From: a virus
Direction: 5' to 3' (one strand)
DNA length: 64,000 nt
Virus record (IMG/VR): IMGVR_UViG_3300042988_000374
Span: 64,001-128,000 of that record
In this document: piece by piece, positions 1-9,426 of the stretch
Position numbering within the stretch: position 1 is the stretch's first letter
How the letters are laid out: each line of letters begins with the position of its first letter
The notes under the pieces: model-generated
Databases searched by the model: none
Told to the model about the DNA's origin: nothing
The model's input: the letters and a program-made list of their open reading frames with translations, nothing else
Position numbers and translations under genes: made by a program

Positions 1-837
1 ATTAGCGAAGTAATTATCAATGAAACAATTCAACTGGACGAAGGTGTGGTTGATACCATCAAGCAAAAGTTAAACGGCGTATTGGCTAAAATTCGCCAAG
101 CGTATCCTAATTTTGATGCCGTACTAAATCAGGTCAAAACATATCAACAAGAAATACGGGCTATCGCCAGTCAATTACAATCTGGAACTAAGCCATCTAA
201 GGATGAGTTAATTGCCATGGTTAAACCACTTGCCACTAGAGTGGCCGGCGAGATGAAAACTATGAATGAGGGTAAGTATGACCCTGAAAATCAACCAACT
301 ACTCTCTATACCGCTGGTGATTATTCTAAAGCAAGAAAATCTACAAAAACGGTAACCACTAATAATAAAAAATCAGAAATTAGTAAAGAGACAAAGGAAT
401 TTCTAATATTAATTCTAATGCCATTATACGGTCTACTCTCGTTGATTCTATCATTACGTAATGAAAGTTTTGTACAATTTTTTGTAATGGTATTTGGTGC
501 ATTGTTGGTACTTATATTTTTGGCGGTTGGTGAATCGACAGAACGAAATAAATGGATTCAAGTCAAGAACTTCATTACTGATATTGCAAAAACTCCCGAT
601 GTGAAAAACGCATACACATTTCATAAATTAAGTCAATACCCGTACCATAAGCTATCATACAAAGATAACACACGTCTAGAATATTTACAGAGAATGGGGT
701 TTAAACGAGGTTCATACGAGAATGAATTAGAAAAAATAATGAATGCTATTGAGTCTAGATTTGGTGTATCGAAAGAAGCATTTAAACAAAGCAATTATTA
801 TAAATTCATGATAGACGCCATTGAAAAACAATTATGA
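1..837 (+). CDS. Membrane protein, 5' end cut by window edge
   Basis: The reading frame is open from base 1. The first visible residues (ISEVIINE) match the MKISEVxNE start seen on many proteins here, so the true start is probably just outside the window and a GTG at 46 is not the real one. Two adjacent hydrophobic stretches near residues 138-180 (FLILILMPLYGLLSLIL and a second after FVQFF) look like a membrane hairpin. The N-terminal part is helical and charged. The 3' end overlaps the next gene by an ATGA junction. No family was recognised. A virion-delivered membrane protein is only an inference from the N-terminus and neighbours. Confidence 0.7.
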   Translation: MSEVIINETIQLDEGVVDTIKQKLNGVLAKIRQAYPNFDAVLNQVKTYQQEIRAIASQLQSGTKPSKDELIAMVKPLATRVAGEMKTMNEGKYDPENQPTTLYTAGDYSKARKSTKTVTTNNKKSEISKETKEFLILILMPLYGLLSLILSLRNESFVQFFVMVFGALLVLIFLAVGESTERNKWIQVKNFITDIAKTPDVKNAYTFHKLSQYPYHKLSYKDNTRLEYLQRMGFKRGSYENELEKIMNAIESRFGVSKEAFKQSNYYKFMIDAIEKQL

Positions 838-2306
838 GAGCACAAGAATTTCAACCCCCAACAATCAAAGTCGGCGATGAAGTCATGCTCGGTAAGTTCA
901 AAAATCGCCGGGCAGAAGTCAAAGGCTTTGCTAAAGACAAGAATAATCAACCCGTATTGCAGACCACCAAGGGTGACACCCAACTATTCAAACCTCGTAT
1001 CAGTAAATTGAAGACTGCTACGACCGAGAGTAGACAAGAGGAACTGTCTCGTCTTGTCAAGATGATGACCACTGGGAAAATTCCATATGACCGTGGCATG
1101 CCATTGTTCCAGACTTATACTCAATCTCAACAACACTTACTGGAGTCTCTAGACCAATCAATTGTTGACTTTGTTCAGAATCTTCAGACTCATAGTCCCA
1201 CAGTTAATGACTCGTATTATGCTATTCCCGTGTGGGTAGTTGGTAATCAGGTGTTTGTTCTAGATTGTGAAGGTAATAATCCACCTACGGCACGTGCGAC
1301 CCCAATCATCGTTATAGCTAATAGCAGTGACCGTCTAAAAATCAAAACACCATCAGGTATAGAAACCACATACCCTTGCAATGACCTCAGTGATATGGGT
1401 TATAACACTGTGATTCTTTGTAAGACAGTCGCCGAATATCAAGCTATGGCCACAATGTTCCTGATGAAATTTGATGTCCATCTTCCAGAGATTGCAGAAC
1501 AAGAACTTGATGAAGGCTGGAAAGACTGGGTAGCTGGCGGAGCAATGGCGCTAGGAGCTCTTGGAGCGCACGGAGACGCAAATGCTGGGTCTAAGTATGT
1601 ACAGACGAAAACAAGCGCTGGTGCGCAGGCACCACAAGGAGTGGGCAGTGCTATCAAAGTAGACAAGAGTTACGCTGAACCAACAACTCAAAAAAGTTCA
1701 GCTAATAGTTCTAAATCACTTGCACAACCTGGCAAATTAGCGCAAAATATCAACAGTACATTTAAGAAGATGACGCCCGAGCAAAGTCGTGGTGGTTATA
1801 CACCGCAGCAGCTTAAAGATTATATTCAAGCAGCAGCTACTAGATACTTACCAGCGGATCAGGTGGCGCGATTCATGGGTGAAGTTGCACACGAGACAGC
1901 TAACTTTACTAGTATGGTTGAGCAGAACCCAGAGAAGAATTTGAAGCATTACGCTAAACGCGGTAACCCACTTGGTAATGCGGATATGAACGATGCGCAA
2001 AAGTACATTGGTCGTGGTTATCTTCAAATTACTGGCAAGTGGAACTATCAACATTTTGGTGATAAGATTCGCGTAGGTCTTGGTGATGAGTTAGTCAAAA
2101 ATCCGGATATGGCACTGCGCCCGGACGTTGCTGCTGCACTTGCAGTAGTATACTGGCGTGAGCGTGTGGCACCAAAAATGGACGCTGGTGCATCTAGCAA
2201 GTCAATTGCTACTGCTATCAATGGTAAGAAACCAAAAGGTCTAAAGAGTAGAGAAGCATATACACGTCAAGCGGCCGCTGACTTGAGAAAGAATAAACGA
2301 TCATGA
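834..2306 (+). CDS. GH19-family muramidase/chitinase-like endolysin with N-terminal extension
   Basis: The C-terminal ~180 residues carry GH19 hallmarks: the catalytic-Glu motif GEVAHETANF near residue 352 and YIGRGYLQITGKWNY near residue 390, followed by a helical end. This fold cleaves peptidoglycan or chitin. The first ~60 residues (MRAQEFQ, then GDEVMLGKFKNRRAEVKG) look like a KOW-type barrel. The middle has an ELDEGWKDW stretch followed by a Gly/Ala-rich hydrophobic segment; ELDE fits a T4-type prohead-protease site (L-x-E). It sits in an ATGA-overlapped operon with the amidoligases. A virion-associated muramidase is as likely as a soluble lysis enzyme. Family assignment is solid; the role is inferred. 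Confidence 0.85.
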   Translation: MRAQEFQPPTIKVGDEVMLGKFKNRRAEVKGFAKDKNNQPVLQTTKGDTQLFKPRISKLKTATTESRQEELSRLVKMMTTGKIPYDRGMPLFQTYTQSQQHLLESLDQSIVDFVQNLQTHSPTVNDSYYAIPVWVVGNQVFVLDCEGNNPPTARATPIIVIANSSDRLKIKTPSGIETTYPCNDLSDMGYNTVILCKTVAEYQAMATMFLMKFDVHLPEIAEQELDEGWKDWVAGGAMALGALGAHGDANAGSKYVQTKTSAGAQAPQGVGSAIKVDKSYAEPTTQKSSANSSKSLAQPGKLAQNINSTFKKMTPEQSRGGYTPQQLKDYIQAAATRYLPADQVARFMGEVAHETANFTSMVEQNPEKNLKHYAKRGNPLGNADMNDAQKYIGRGYLQITGKWNYQHFGDKIRVGLGDELVKNPDMALRPDVAAALAVVYWRERVAPKMDAGASSKSIATAINGKKPKGLKSREAYTRQAAADLRKNKRS

Positions 2307-4240
2307 GAGCAAAACAGTTTACCCGACCGTCAGAAATAGTTGATGAAGCCAAGATGAATCCTGGTGAGTTTGAGAAGGCGATTCAGTCTGGTCACGAGGC
2401 TGGTGTGCTAGTTGGTTATGAATTTGAGGTTTGTATACCATATGGTACATTTGGTGATGGTGAAGAGGGCGAAGGTGCTATTAATCGGGACTGGATGGCA
2501 GAGTTCTTTGTGAATCACAACTACTTTACTGAAATTACACTTGGTCATATTTCACCAGCAGAGCTAGATTCAGTATTCACATTCAAAGACGAAGCCAACC
2601 CACGATTCAAGACGTTTACCGATGCGACTGATGCCGTCTTACGTGAACGAATTGAAGAAGTTAAGCAAATGTTTTCCGCGTTAGCCGATGACGTGCGCGC
2701 CGAATTAGTAACTGATGCGAAGAACTATTTGAATAAGATTGACCGCTCAAATGAAGTCCGTTATACCACCAACGATGATCTCCATGAAGAATATATGTTT
2801 GCTCGTACACTTACACGCTTTGCGCAGCATCGTAATCGTGAGTTACGTGCTCCTGATATGGGCATTGAACTAGACGATGTGTTCAGAGCTATCTTTGGAA
2901 TGAATAGCGACACTATTGACTCTGACATCAATCACTTTTTTGATTATGACCCAGCTAAAGTGTTTGAAGAACTCCAGTTAGACGACTGGGCAGACAGCGA
3001 CTATGATGACAACAACTCACACTACAGAGCAGGTGCACAATTCTTAGCTGATGTATTACAACACAATTTTGGCACTGATGTCCACATCTTTGATAGCTAT
3101 CATGAGTTTAACAAGAATGCAACTGACTGGTACATCGAGCCTGATGGTAGCTTACGTTCAAATGATGATAGTGATGTAGCACTTGAGATTGTGTCGCCGC
3201 CTTTAGCTGCCAAGGACGCCATCGCAGCTATTACTAAGTTTTATAGTATAGCTCGTCGTTACAGTCTTTACACTAATGATTCAACCGGTCTCCATATTAA
3301 CGTTAGTATACCACGAACACTTGATGTGCTTAAACTAGCCTTATTCTTGGGTGACGCGCACGTGCTACAAATATTCAAACGCGAGAACAATGATTACGCA
3401 GTGTCAATCATGAATCAGTTACAAAGGCGTTTGGAACGTGGTGGCGGTGGTGTTATCAAAGCAGGAACTAAGAATGACGATGGTTCTGTAGAGCAGTCAT
3501 CAACTATTGATTTAAACATGTTGAAAAAGGTAGCAGAAGACATCTCTGGCGGACACACGGTGAGTATCAGTAACAATGGCAACTACATCTCTTTTAGACA
3601 TGCTGGTGATGACTATCTACAAAACAATAAAGACGTGATGGACGTTATCGGTCGCTTTGTTCGCTCTATGATTATCGCTAGTGATCCAGAAGCATATAAA
3701 CAAGACTACTTGAAGAAGTTGTATCAACTAACCGCAGCTTCTGGTGGACACACAAAGCAACTAATAGCATCAGGTGATATCGCACTACAATCACTACAAG
3801 ACATTCGCACAAATGGTGTGCCAACAATCACAGCGTATGTTTACTGTCCATCTGGGCGCGTAGATATTGAACGTTTGAGCAAAAGAATCGCGCAGAATTA
3901 TGCTGGTGAATTCAGCATATCAACAGTAGCAGCATCATCTAAAGCACAATCAGTTTTAGGTTCACGCTCCAAGTCAGTTGGTATCTCGCGAGTGATATCA
4001 GACGCAGCTTCAGATATGTTTTTTGAAGTAGTAATCTATCCAAACGTGTTTAATTTACCTGTGTTCCAGCAGCCACAACCAGATACGATTCAACACGTAG
4101 TTGTAGCTACTGTAGACGACTACGGTTACTATACTGTAGTAAACACACGCGCGGCAATCGATACAAATAAGAGTACACGTGGACTGGTATCAAAATTAAT
4201 ATCTACGTACAAATCTAGCAAAGGTAATAAACCACAATGA
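2303..4240 (+). CDS. Amidoligase-like protein, paralog A (GS-like COOH-NH2 ligase fold)
   Basis: 645 aa. Hallmarks of the amidoligase_2 family (glutamine-synthetase-like carboxylate-amine ligases) appear in order: GYEFEV near residue 38, DWYIEPDGSL near 275, LEIVSPPL soon after, and TGLHINVS near 327. LKLALFLGD and YISFRHAG follow. The family ligates amines to carboxylates using ATP; the substrate here is unknown. The N-terminus MRAKQFTRPSEIVDEAKM is shared with the next protein and resembles a capsid-targeting and processing peptide. It overlaps both neighbours by ATGA and belongs to a run of four paralogs with a gamma-glutamylcyclotransferase between them. The C-terminal ~180 residues are variable. 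Confidence 0.75.
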   Translation: MRAKQFTRPSEIVDEAKMNPGEFEKAIQSGHEAGVLVGYEFEVCIPYGTFGDGEEGEGAINRDWMAEFFVNHNYFTEITLGHISPAELDSVFTFKDEANPRFKTFTDATDAVLRERIEEVKQMFSALADDVRAELVTDAKNYLNKIDRSNEVRYTTNDDLHEEYMFARTLTRFAQHRNRELRAPDMGIELDDVFRAIFGMNSDTIDSDINHFFDYDPAKVFEELQLDDWADSDYDDNNSHYRAGAQFLADVLQHNFGTDVHIFDSYHEFNKNATDWYIEPDGSLRSNDDSDVALEIVSPPLAAKDAIAAITKFYSIARRYSLYTNDSTGLHINVSIPRTLDVLKLALFLGDAHVLQIFKRENNDYAVSIMNQLQRRLERGGGGVIKAGTKNDDGSVEQSSTIDLNMLKKVAEDISGGHTVSISNNGNYISFRHAGDDYLQNNKDVMDVIGRFVRSMIIASDPEAYKQDYLKKLYQLTAASGGHTKQLIASGDIALQSLQDIRTNGVPTITAYVYCPSGRVDIERLSKRIAQNYAGEFSISTVAASSKAQSVLGSRSKSVGISRVISDAASDMFFEVVIYPNVFNLPVFQQPQPDTIQHVVVATVDDYGYYTVVNTRAAIDTNKSTRGLVSKLISTYKSSKGNKPQ

Positions 4241-6237
4241 GAGCAAAACAATTTACAAGACCAGTCAAAGAAGAAGTGATTGACGAAGTTCGCATGAGCC
4301 CTAGTGCTTTTGCAAGTGCTGCTAAAGAGGGCAGTGAACTCGGTGTACTAGTTGGTTATGAATTTGAGGTTTGTGTACCATCTGATACAGTGCACGACAA
4401 CTTTAGCTCACCTGAACGCGCAGCACCAGAAGTTAGTGCCGAACGCATTGCTGAAACTATGTATGAAGAATCAACATGGGATGCCCATCCTCCTTGGGAA
4501 TTCACACCACTTCGTTTTGATCGTTACTTCAAGTTTAAAGAAGGTAAGTCTAAGTATCCAAACATGGTAGCAGTATATGATGACTGGCGCGAATCAGCAC
4601 TACAAAAAGCTCGTCATCTAATCGCTGAATTACCAGAAGACCTTCGTAATGAAATGAACGTCGAAGCAGAAAAGCTAGTCGATAGTGAACATTATGAGAG
4701 TATGCGTCAGGCGATTGATGACGATGAGTTGTTCTTGGCATTCTGTTTTGGTAAATCTCTGTATCTCAAAGGCAGTAATCGTGAACTAGAGCGCAAGGGT
4801 ATTGATATCTATACTGTTGCAAGGTCTACATACGATGACTTATTTGAAATGGCATTTAGTGAAGACCCAGGTGACGTTGTTCGACAACTCTATGTTTATT
4901 TGGACTTTGATCCAGAAACAGTCTATGACGCATTTGACTTGTCACGCTATGAGCCCGATGACGAAGAAGACGAGTATGACTTTAGTGGTTACAACTCCGG
5001 GTACAAACGCGCTGCTTTTGTTATGAAGGAACCAATTGCTGATGCATTCGGCGCTGATGTAAATATCTTCTCTAACTATCATCAATCAACTAAGAACATG
5101 CATGACTGGTATATCGAACCAGATGGCTCACTTGAACCTAATGATGACGATGAAGCGCTAGAGATAGTATCTCCTCCAATGCCAGCACAGGCCGCAGTTA
5201 AAGCTATCTCTACGTTTTATAGTATCGCTGAGCGATATCAATTATATACCAACAGAAGCACCGGTCTCCATATTAACGTTAGTATACCGAAAACACTTGA
5301 TGTACTTAAATTAGCAGTGTTCTTGGGTGATCAATATGTGTTAAAGTATTTTGGTCGTCAAGACAATAGTTATGCACGAAGCATGATGGCTGCTATGAAG
5401 AGTACGATTAGTGATCGTAGAAAAGTATCTGGCGCGTCACAACCGGCTACTGCTGCTGGTACTTCAGATGGTGAAGGCGGTACTCTAGCTACTACTCAAA
5501 TCGACTATGGCTTGCTGGCTTCAATGGCAAAGAACATCTCTAATCAACACACTATCAGTATCTCTGGTGAATCTGGTAAGTACATCTCATTTAGACACGC
5601 TGGTGGTAACTATCTCAAGGATAAACAAGGCGTAGTAAACGTAGTTGGTAGATTCATTCGCGCTATGATTATCGCTAGTGATCCAAACGCTTATCGTAAC
5701 GAGTATCTGAAGAAAGTATACCAGCTACTTGGCAATAGTATTAATCCATCTCGTAACAATCGCGCAGATGCGTTGAATTACCTACGTGAAAAAGGTGCAC
5801 CAGTTGTGAAGATTGATCTTGTAACTAAGGGCGAAGCTCCTACACCGGAGATGATTATGACTATCGCACGTAACACTGGTCTGTCAGATGGTTCCATTGC
5901 GCACGAAATTGCACCGAACCCAGGTGGCGCAGAGGCAGCTGCTGCTGCAATGATTCGCGTAGTACGTGGTGCCAATGCTCGTGCATGGGTAGACAATTCT
6001 GAAGATGCACACTGGTTCACGGTGGCTCTATATCCAACTGAACAGAATATTGATCGCTTTATTCGTTATCAACCAACTGGTGGTATTCAACGTACGGTAG
6101 CTGGCGGCAGCACTAGTAGTTACTATCTACCGGAGAAGATTCACATCAACTATCTAGACAACAAGTATACAAGAATGCTTCAAGGTCAGTTGATGAGAGC
6201 ACAACGCGCGGCGCGTACAACTGGTGGCACACAATGA
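4237..6237 (+). CDS. Amidoligase-like protein, paralog B
   Basis: 666 aa, the closest sibling of the preceding protein. Both begin MRAKQFTRP and share GYEFEV, DWYIEPDGSL, LEIVSPPM, TGLHINVSIPKTLDVLKLA and YISFRHAGGNYL. An acidic insertion (DDEEDEYDFS) precedes the catalytic half, and a Thr/Ser/Gly-rich linker near residue 400 differs from paralog A. Same predicted chemistry: ATP-dependent amide or isopeptide bond formation. VIDEVRM near residue 16 contains an I-x-E tripeptide that fits T4-type prohead protease specificity. It overlaps the cyclotransferase gene by ATGA, so the two are probably translationally coupled. Confidence 0.75.
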   Translation: MRAKQFTRPVKEEVIDEVRMSPSAFASAAKEGSELGVLVGYEFEVCVPSDTVHDNFSSPERAAPEVSAERIAETMYEESTWDAHPPWEFTPLRFDRYFKFKEGKSKYPNMVAVYDDWRESALQKARHLIAELPEDLRNEMNVEAEKLVDSEHYESMRQAIDDDELFLAFCFGKSLYLKGSNRELERKGIDIYTVARSTYDDLFEMAFSEDPGDVVRQLYVYLDFDPETVYDAFDLSRYEPDDEEDEYDFSGYNSGYKRAAFVMKEPIADAFGADVNIFSNYHQSTKNMHDWYIEPDGSLEPNDDDEALEIVSPPMPAQAAVKAISTFYSIAERYQLYTNRSTGLHINVSIPKTLDVLKLAVFLGDQYVLKYFGRQDNSYARSMMAAMKSTISDRRKVSGASQPATAAGTSDGEGGTLATTQIDYGLLASMAKNISNQHTISISGESGKYISFRHAGGNYLKDKQGVVNVVGRFIRAMIIASDPNAYRNEYLKKVYQLLGNSINPSRNNRADALNYLREKGAPVVKIDLVTKGEAPTPEMIMTIARNTGLSDGSIAHEIAPNPGGAEAAAAAMIRVVRGANARAWVDNSEDAHWFTVALYPTEQNIDRFIRYQPTGGIQRTVAGGSTSSYYLPEKIHINYLDNKYTRMLQGQLMRAQRAARTTGGTQ

Positions 6238-6758
6238 AGATAAGCGAAGTACTAAACGAAGAAGGCAGGCGCCGTAACTTGTCAATCTATTACTTTGCGT
6301 ACGGTATGCTCACAGATCCGGAGTACATGGGCAAAGTTGATGCAAGAATGGTAGGTCGTGCTACACTCGATGGCTACACGTTAGAGCTATTCTTACACGC
6401 TAACGTACACAAGGGCAGTGGCTCGGTCACTGGCACACTGTGGCAAATCGACAGCGCGATGTTAGCTGACTTAGATCGCACAGAAGGTTACCCAGATTAT
6501 TATACACGCAAAATCGTACCAGTTTACTGTGATGCCACCGACCGTGAGTACCGCGCAGTAATCTATGTAATGACACCAGATAGTCGAGAAGATTCAGCTG
6601 GCCGAGTCCCATCACCACGCTATATTCAAATGATTGCTAACGGCTATCAACACGCTGGAATCTCGTTAAATCAACTGGTAAAAGCTGTGGAATCTAACAA
6701 AAAGAACGCAACTCACACACAATCATCTCATGACGACCCAGAAAACGAATGGTTATGA
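6234..6758 (+). CDS. Gamma-glutamylcyclotransferase (GGCT/AIG2-like)
   Basis: 174 aa. YYFAYGML near residue 20 is the substrate-loop motif of the GGCT/BtrG/AIG2 fold, and DRTEGYPDYY near residue 82 contains the expected catalytic glutamate. These enzymes release 5-oxoproline from gamma-glutamyl amides or peptides. Placement inside an amidoligase array fits the known pairing of amidoligases, which make gamma-glutamyl-type bonds, with cyclotransferases, which remove them. The first ten residues, MKISEVLNEE, are a capsid-targeting-like tag rather than part of the fold. It overlaps the genes on both sides by ATGA. All key residues look intact, so activity is expected. Confidence 0.8.
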   Translation: MKISEVLNEEGRRRNLSIYYFAYGMLTDPEYMGKVDARMVGRATLDGYTLELFLHANVHKGSGSVTGTLWQIDSAMLADLDRTEGYPDYYTRKIVPVYCDATDREYRAVIYVMTPDSREDSAGRVPSPRYIQMIANGYQHAGISLNQLVKAVESNKKNATHTQSSHDDPENEWL

Positions 6759-9421
6759 AGGCTACCGAGATTAAATCTTATGAACTTAGATTCAGTCAGA
6801 CTCCTAGAACCATTCAGACGATAGCTGAACAACTCACCCAGTACTTCAGAGCTACCGGAATCCGTGGTTGGCCCACGTCATCGTCTATATTGAGTACTTA
6901 CTGTGAACGTGTTGCTACTGGTACGCTCCTAGAGAGCGAGACGATGAATGCGCTAGAGCGATTCCAGCGTAATATAGCACAGCTAGACCAGCGTAGTACT
7001 CTGAGAATAACAGTTGGTTCCAAATTATCCGTACTTCAATTTTATCCCCATACCGCACAAAACTTAATCGAAGTCGTTGGTACCATCCCTACAAAGACGA
7101 TTAAAGAGATTCACGCATATATGTATGGTGACACCATAGATAGCATCGAATTCACTGATGGTAGCACGTATCCAGACGCTCAATTCTTAGATAGAGGGCA
7201 AGGTGGTGGTCCACTTGATGGTATTACTACATTATTCTTCGGAGATGCGGCTAGTGCTGATAATGCGCTAACACTTGCATCTATGTATTGCGAGAATCCA
7301 TGGTCCATATCGTCACACAACGTAGAAGTTATCGGTGAATCAACCACGCATAAATACAAGATGAAATTCGAAGATTTTGCCCCAAAACAAACACAGCAAT
7401 TAGATGAAGTCCGTATGGGCGCATCTGACCTAGACAAATTCGCAGCGGAAACAAACGGCGTAATGGCCGGTTTCGAAGCGGAATTATGCTTTCCGGGTCT
7501 ATCAGGTACGTCAACTGAAACAGATTATGACAACCCTGAAGAAGACATGGACCAAGATACCAGACCAGATAGTATTGAAGAGATTTGTGACTTCTTCTAT
7601 GATGGCGACTACAACGGCCGTCGTGAGATTCAGTCACTACGTGAACATCTAAACGAAGTGTACAGTGAATGGCGCTATGAGAGATTATCTGGTGTATGGG
7701 AAGAAGTTAAAGAACAAAAGGTTCGCGAATATATCGAAGAGAATGATTACTCATTCGAAGACGAAGTCCGTGAGTACTTAGAAGATACCCTAGAATTAGA
7801 CAGAGAGCAAGCACAATCAATCATCGATGCCGGTGAAGACTCCGAGATACCAGAACAAGCTGCGCTATTCAAAGAAGCGGCTGACCATGCCAATAACGTG
7901 CTTAATGAATTGACCCAAGAAGCGCTAGATGATCAAAACTACAGTTATGACCGCGCCCGTGAAGAATGGGAAGATGAGTACGCTGATGACGAAGAAGCGG
8001 ATGAAGAATCATGGTTACGTGATCTTGGTGTGCGTTGGATGAGTGAAGTACCATCTGAGTTCAACAATCGTAACGTTAGTATATCATGGCCACACTGGAC
8101 ATATCCAGAATCTGAAAGTGAAGGCGGCTTCAATGAAGATGCTGCTCGTGACTTAGCTAGTGAATTAGCAGACGCACTAGGCGTTAATGTTCGTGCTGGT
8201 AGTGGTTATCATTCAATCAGTCGTCGACCTGGTCTTTGGATCATCGAAGCTGACAGTAGTTTAGAAGCTGATGATAGTGACGACATGCCAGCAGAAATTG
8301 TATCACCGCCTATGCCATTAGCAGAGTGTTTGACACAAATGCAAAAGTTCTTTGAATGGGCAGCATCTCAAGGCGCTTATTCAAATTCAAGTACTGGTCT
8401 ACACGTTGGTGTATCGCTACCTCACGTCGGTGGCAATGTTGACTATTTGAAGTTAGCACTGTTTTTAGGTGATCAACACGTATTACAAGAGTTTGGTCGC
8501 GAATCAAATTACTATGCTCGTAGTGCACTTGAAAAAGTTCAATCTCAAGTACAAAGCATGACTGAAGGTTCTCGCATCGCTGACACACTCAAGGTGCTTC
8601 AACATGGTTTAACAGAATTAGCACAGAAGACATTAAAGACAAATGCAAACGGTTATGGTAAATATACCTCCATCAATCCGAAGGGCGACTATATCGAATT
8701 TAGAAGTATGGGCAATGACTATATGGAAAAGACTGATAAAGTTCTTGAGGTCGTTAAGCGCTATGCTTATGCAATGTATATCGCTGGTCGTCCTGACCTA
8801 CACAAACAAGAGTACTCTAAGAAGCTATACAAGTTGTTGAGTTCAACTGGTGTCAAGATGCCAACTGCTATTGAATTGTTCTCTAACTTCAGTAGTGGTC
8901 AGTTAGACAAAGAATCATTGATTCGTCAAGTTCGCGCAATTCAAAGCAAGCGCCCTGGATTCGACGCAGCTGCACAACAAAAGAGTGCTGGTCTAACTGG
9001 TCCAGAACTAAGTGGTGATAGCTGGTTCGTTCGACCATACAACAACGCTGGTAGTGAAGTTCAACTTCGCGCTGATAGTGCTATTGAAGCTCTTGCTAAA
9101 GCTAAGCAAATGCGCCCAGATATCTTTGGTAACCTGCGAGACAATGAGATTGAAATTCGCGGTAGTAACGGTGACTACACACGTGCGTACACATTGACTC
9201 TTGACAATGGTAGTAGTAACAGCGGTGCTGGTAATGCTGGTAATGCTGGTCGTGAATTCATTGGTTGGAAGATTGTAGACGCAGTGCGCACTATTCACGA
9301 ATTCAGTGGCATTGGTAACAATCAAGCAGACGCTAATGCATTTGCAAGACGCTGGATCGCACAGAACGGTAACAACTTCGCTGTTGTAGGCGAATTGTCG
9401 GTAGTACCTAACTTTAGATAA
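6755..9421 (+). CDS. Two-module protein: N-terminal phage module fused to amidoligase-like paralog C
   Basis: 888 aa from the ATG that overlaps the upstream stop (ATGA). Residues ~1-200 form a separate module. Its FTDGSTYPDAQF region and following segment match the middle of the 244-aa protein at 12651-13385. Near residue 203, MKFEDFAPKQTQQLDEVRM starts, almost the same as the N-terminus of paralog D, followed by GFEAELC, LWIIEADSSLEA, AEIVSPPM and TGLHVGVSLP. So an amidoligase with its own tag appears fused behind another gene. An internal start at 7361 is possible, but no good ribosome site precedes it. The middle is extremely acidic. GS-like catalytic motifs are retained in modified form (DSSL for DGSL). 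Confidence 0.7.
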   Translation: MKATEIKSYELRFSQTPRTIQTIAEQLTQYFRATGIRGWPTSSSILSTYCERVATGTLLESETMNALERFQRNIAQLDQRSTLRITVGSKLSVLQFYPHTAQNLIEVVGTIPTKTIKEIHAYMYGDTIDSIEFTDGSTYPDAQFLDRGQGGGPLDGITTLFFGDAASADNALTLASMYCENPWSISSHNVEVIGESTTHKYKMKFEDFAPKQTQQLDEVRMGASDLDKFAAETNGVMAGFEAELCFPGLSGTSTETDYDNPEEDMDQDTRPDSIEEICDFFYDGDYNGRREIQSLREHLNEVYSEWRYERLSGVWEEVKEQKVREYIEENDYSFEDEVREYLEDTLELDREQAQSIIDAGEDSEIPEQAALFKEAADHANNVLNELTQEALDDQNYSYDRAREEWEDEYADDEEADEESWLRDLGVRWMSEVPSEFNNRNVSISWPHWTYPESESEGGFNEDAARDLASELADALGVNVRAGSGYHSISRRPGLWIIEADSSLEADDSDDMPAEIVSPPMPLAECLTQMQKFFEWAASQGAYSNSSTGLHVGVSLPHVGGNVDYLKLALFLGDQHVLQEFGRESNYYARSALEKVQSQVQSMTEGSRIADTLKVLQHGLTELAQKTLKTNANGYGKYTSINPKGDYIEFRSMGNDYMEKTDKVLEVVKRYAYAMYIAGRPDLHKQEYSKKLYKLLSSTGVKMPTAIELFSNFSSGQLDKESLIRQVRAIQSKRPGFDAAAQQKSAGLTGPELSGDSWFVRPYNNAGSEVQLRADSAIEALAKAKQMRPDIFGNLRDNEIEIRGSNGDYTRAYTLTLDNGSSNSGAGNAGNAGREFIGWKIVDAVRTIHEFSGIGNNQADANAFARRWIAQNGNNFAVVGELSVVPNFR

Positions 9422-9426
9422 TCAAC

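Noticed and set aside
7329-7637. Minus-strand frames under the amidoligase genes
   Set aside because: No ribosome sites, basic/His-rich composition typical of antisense of acidic proteins; the plus-strand genes explain the region.
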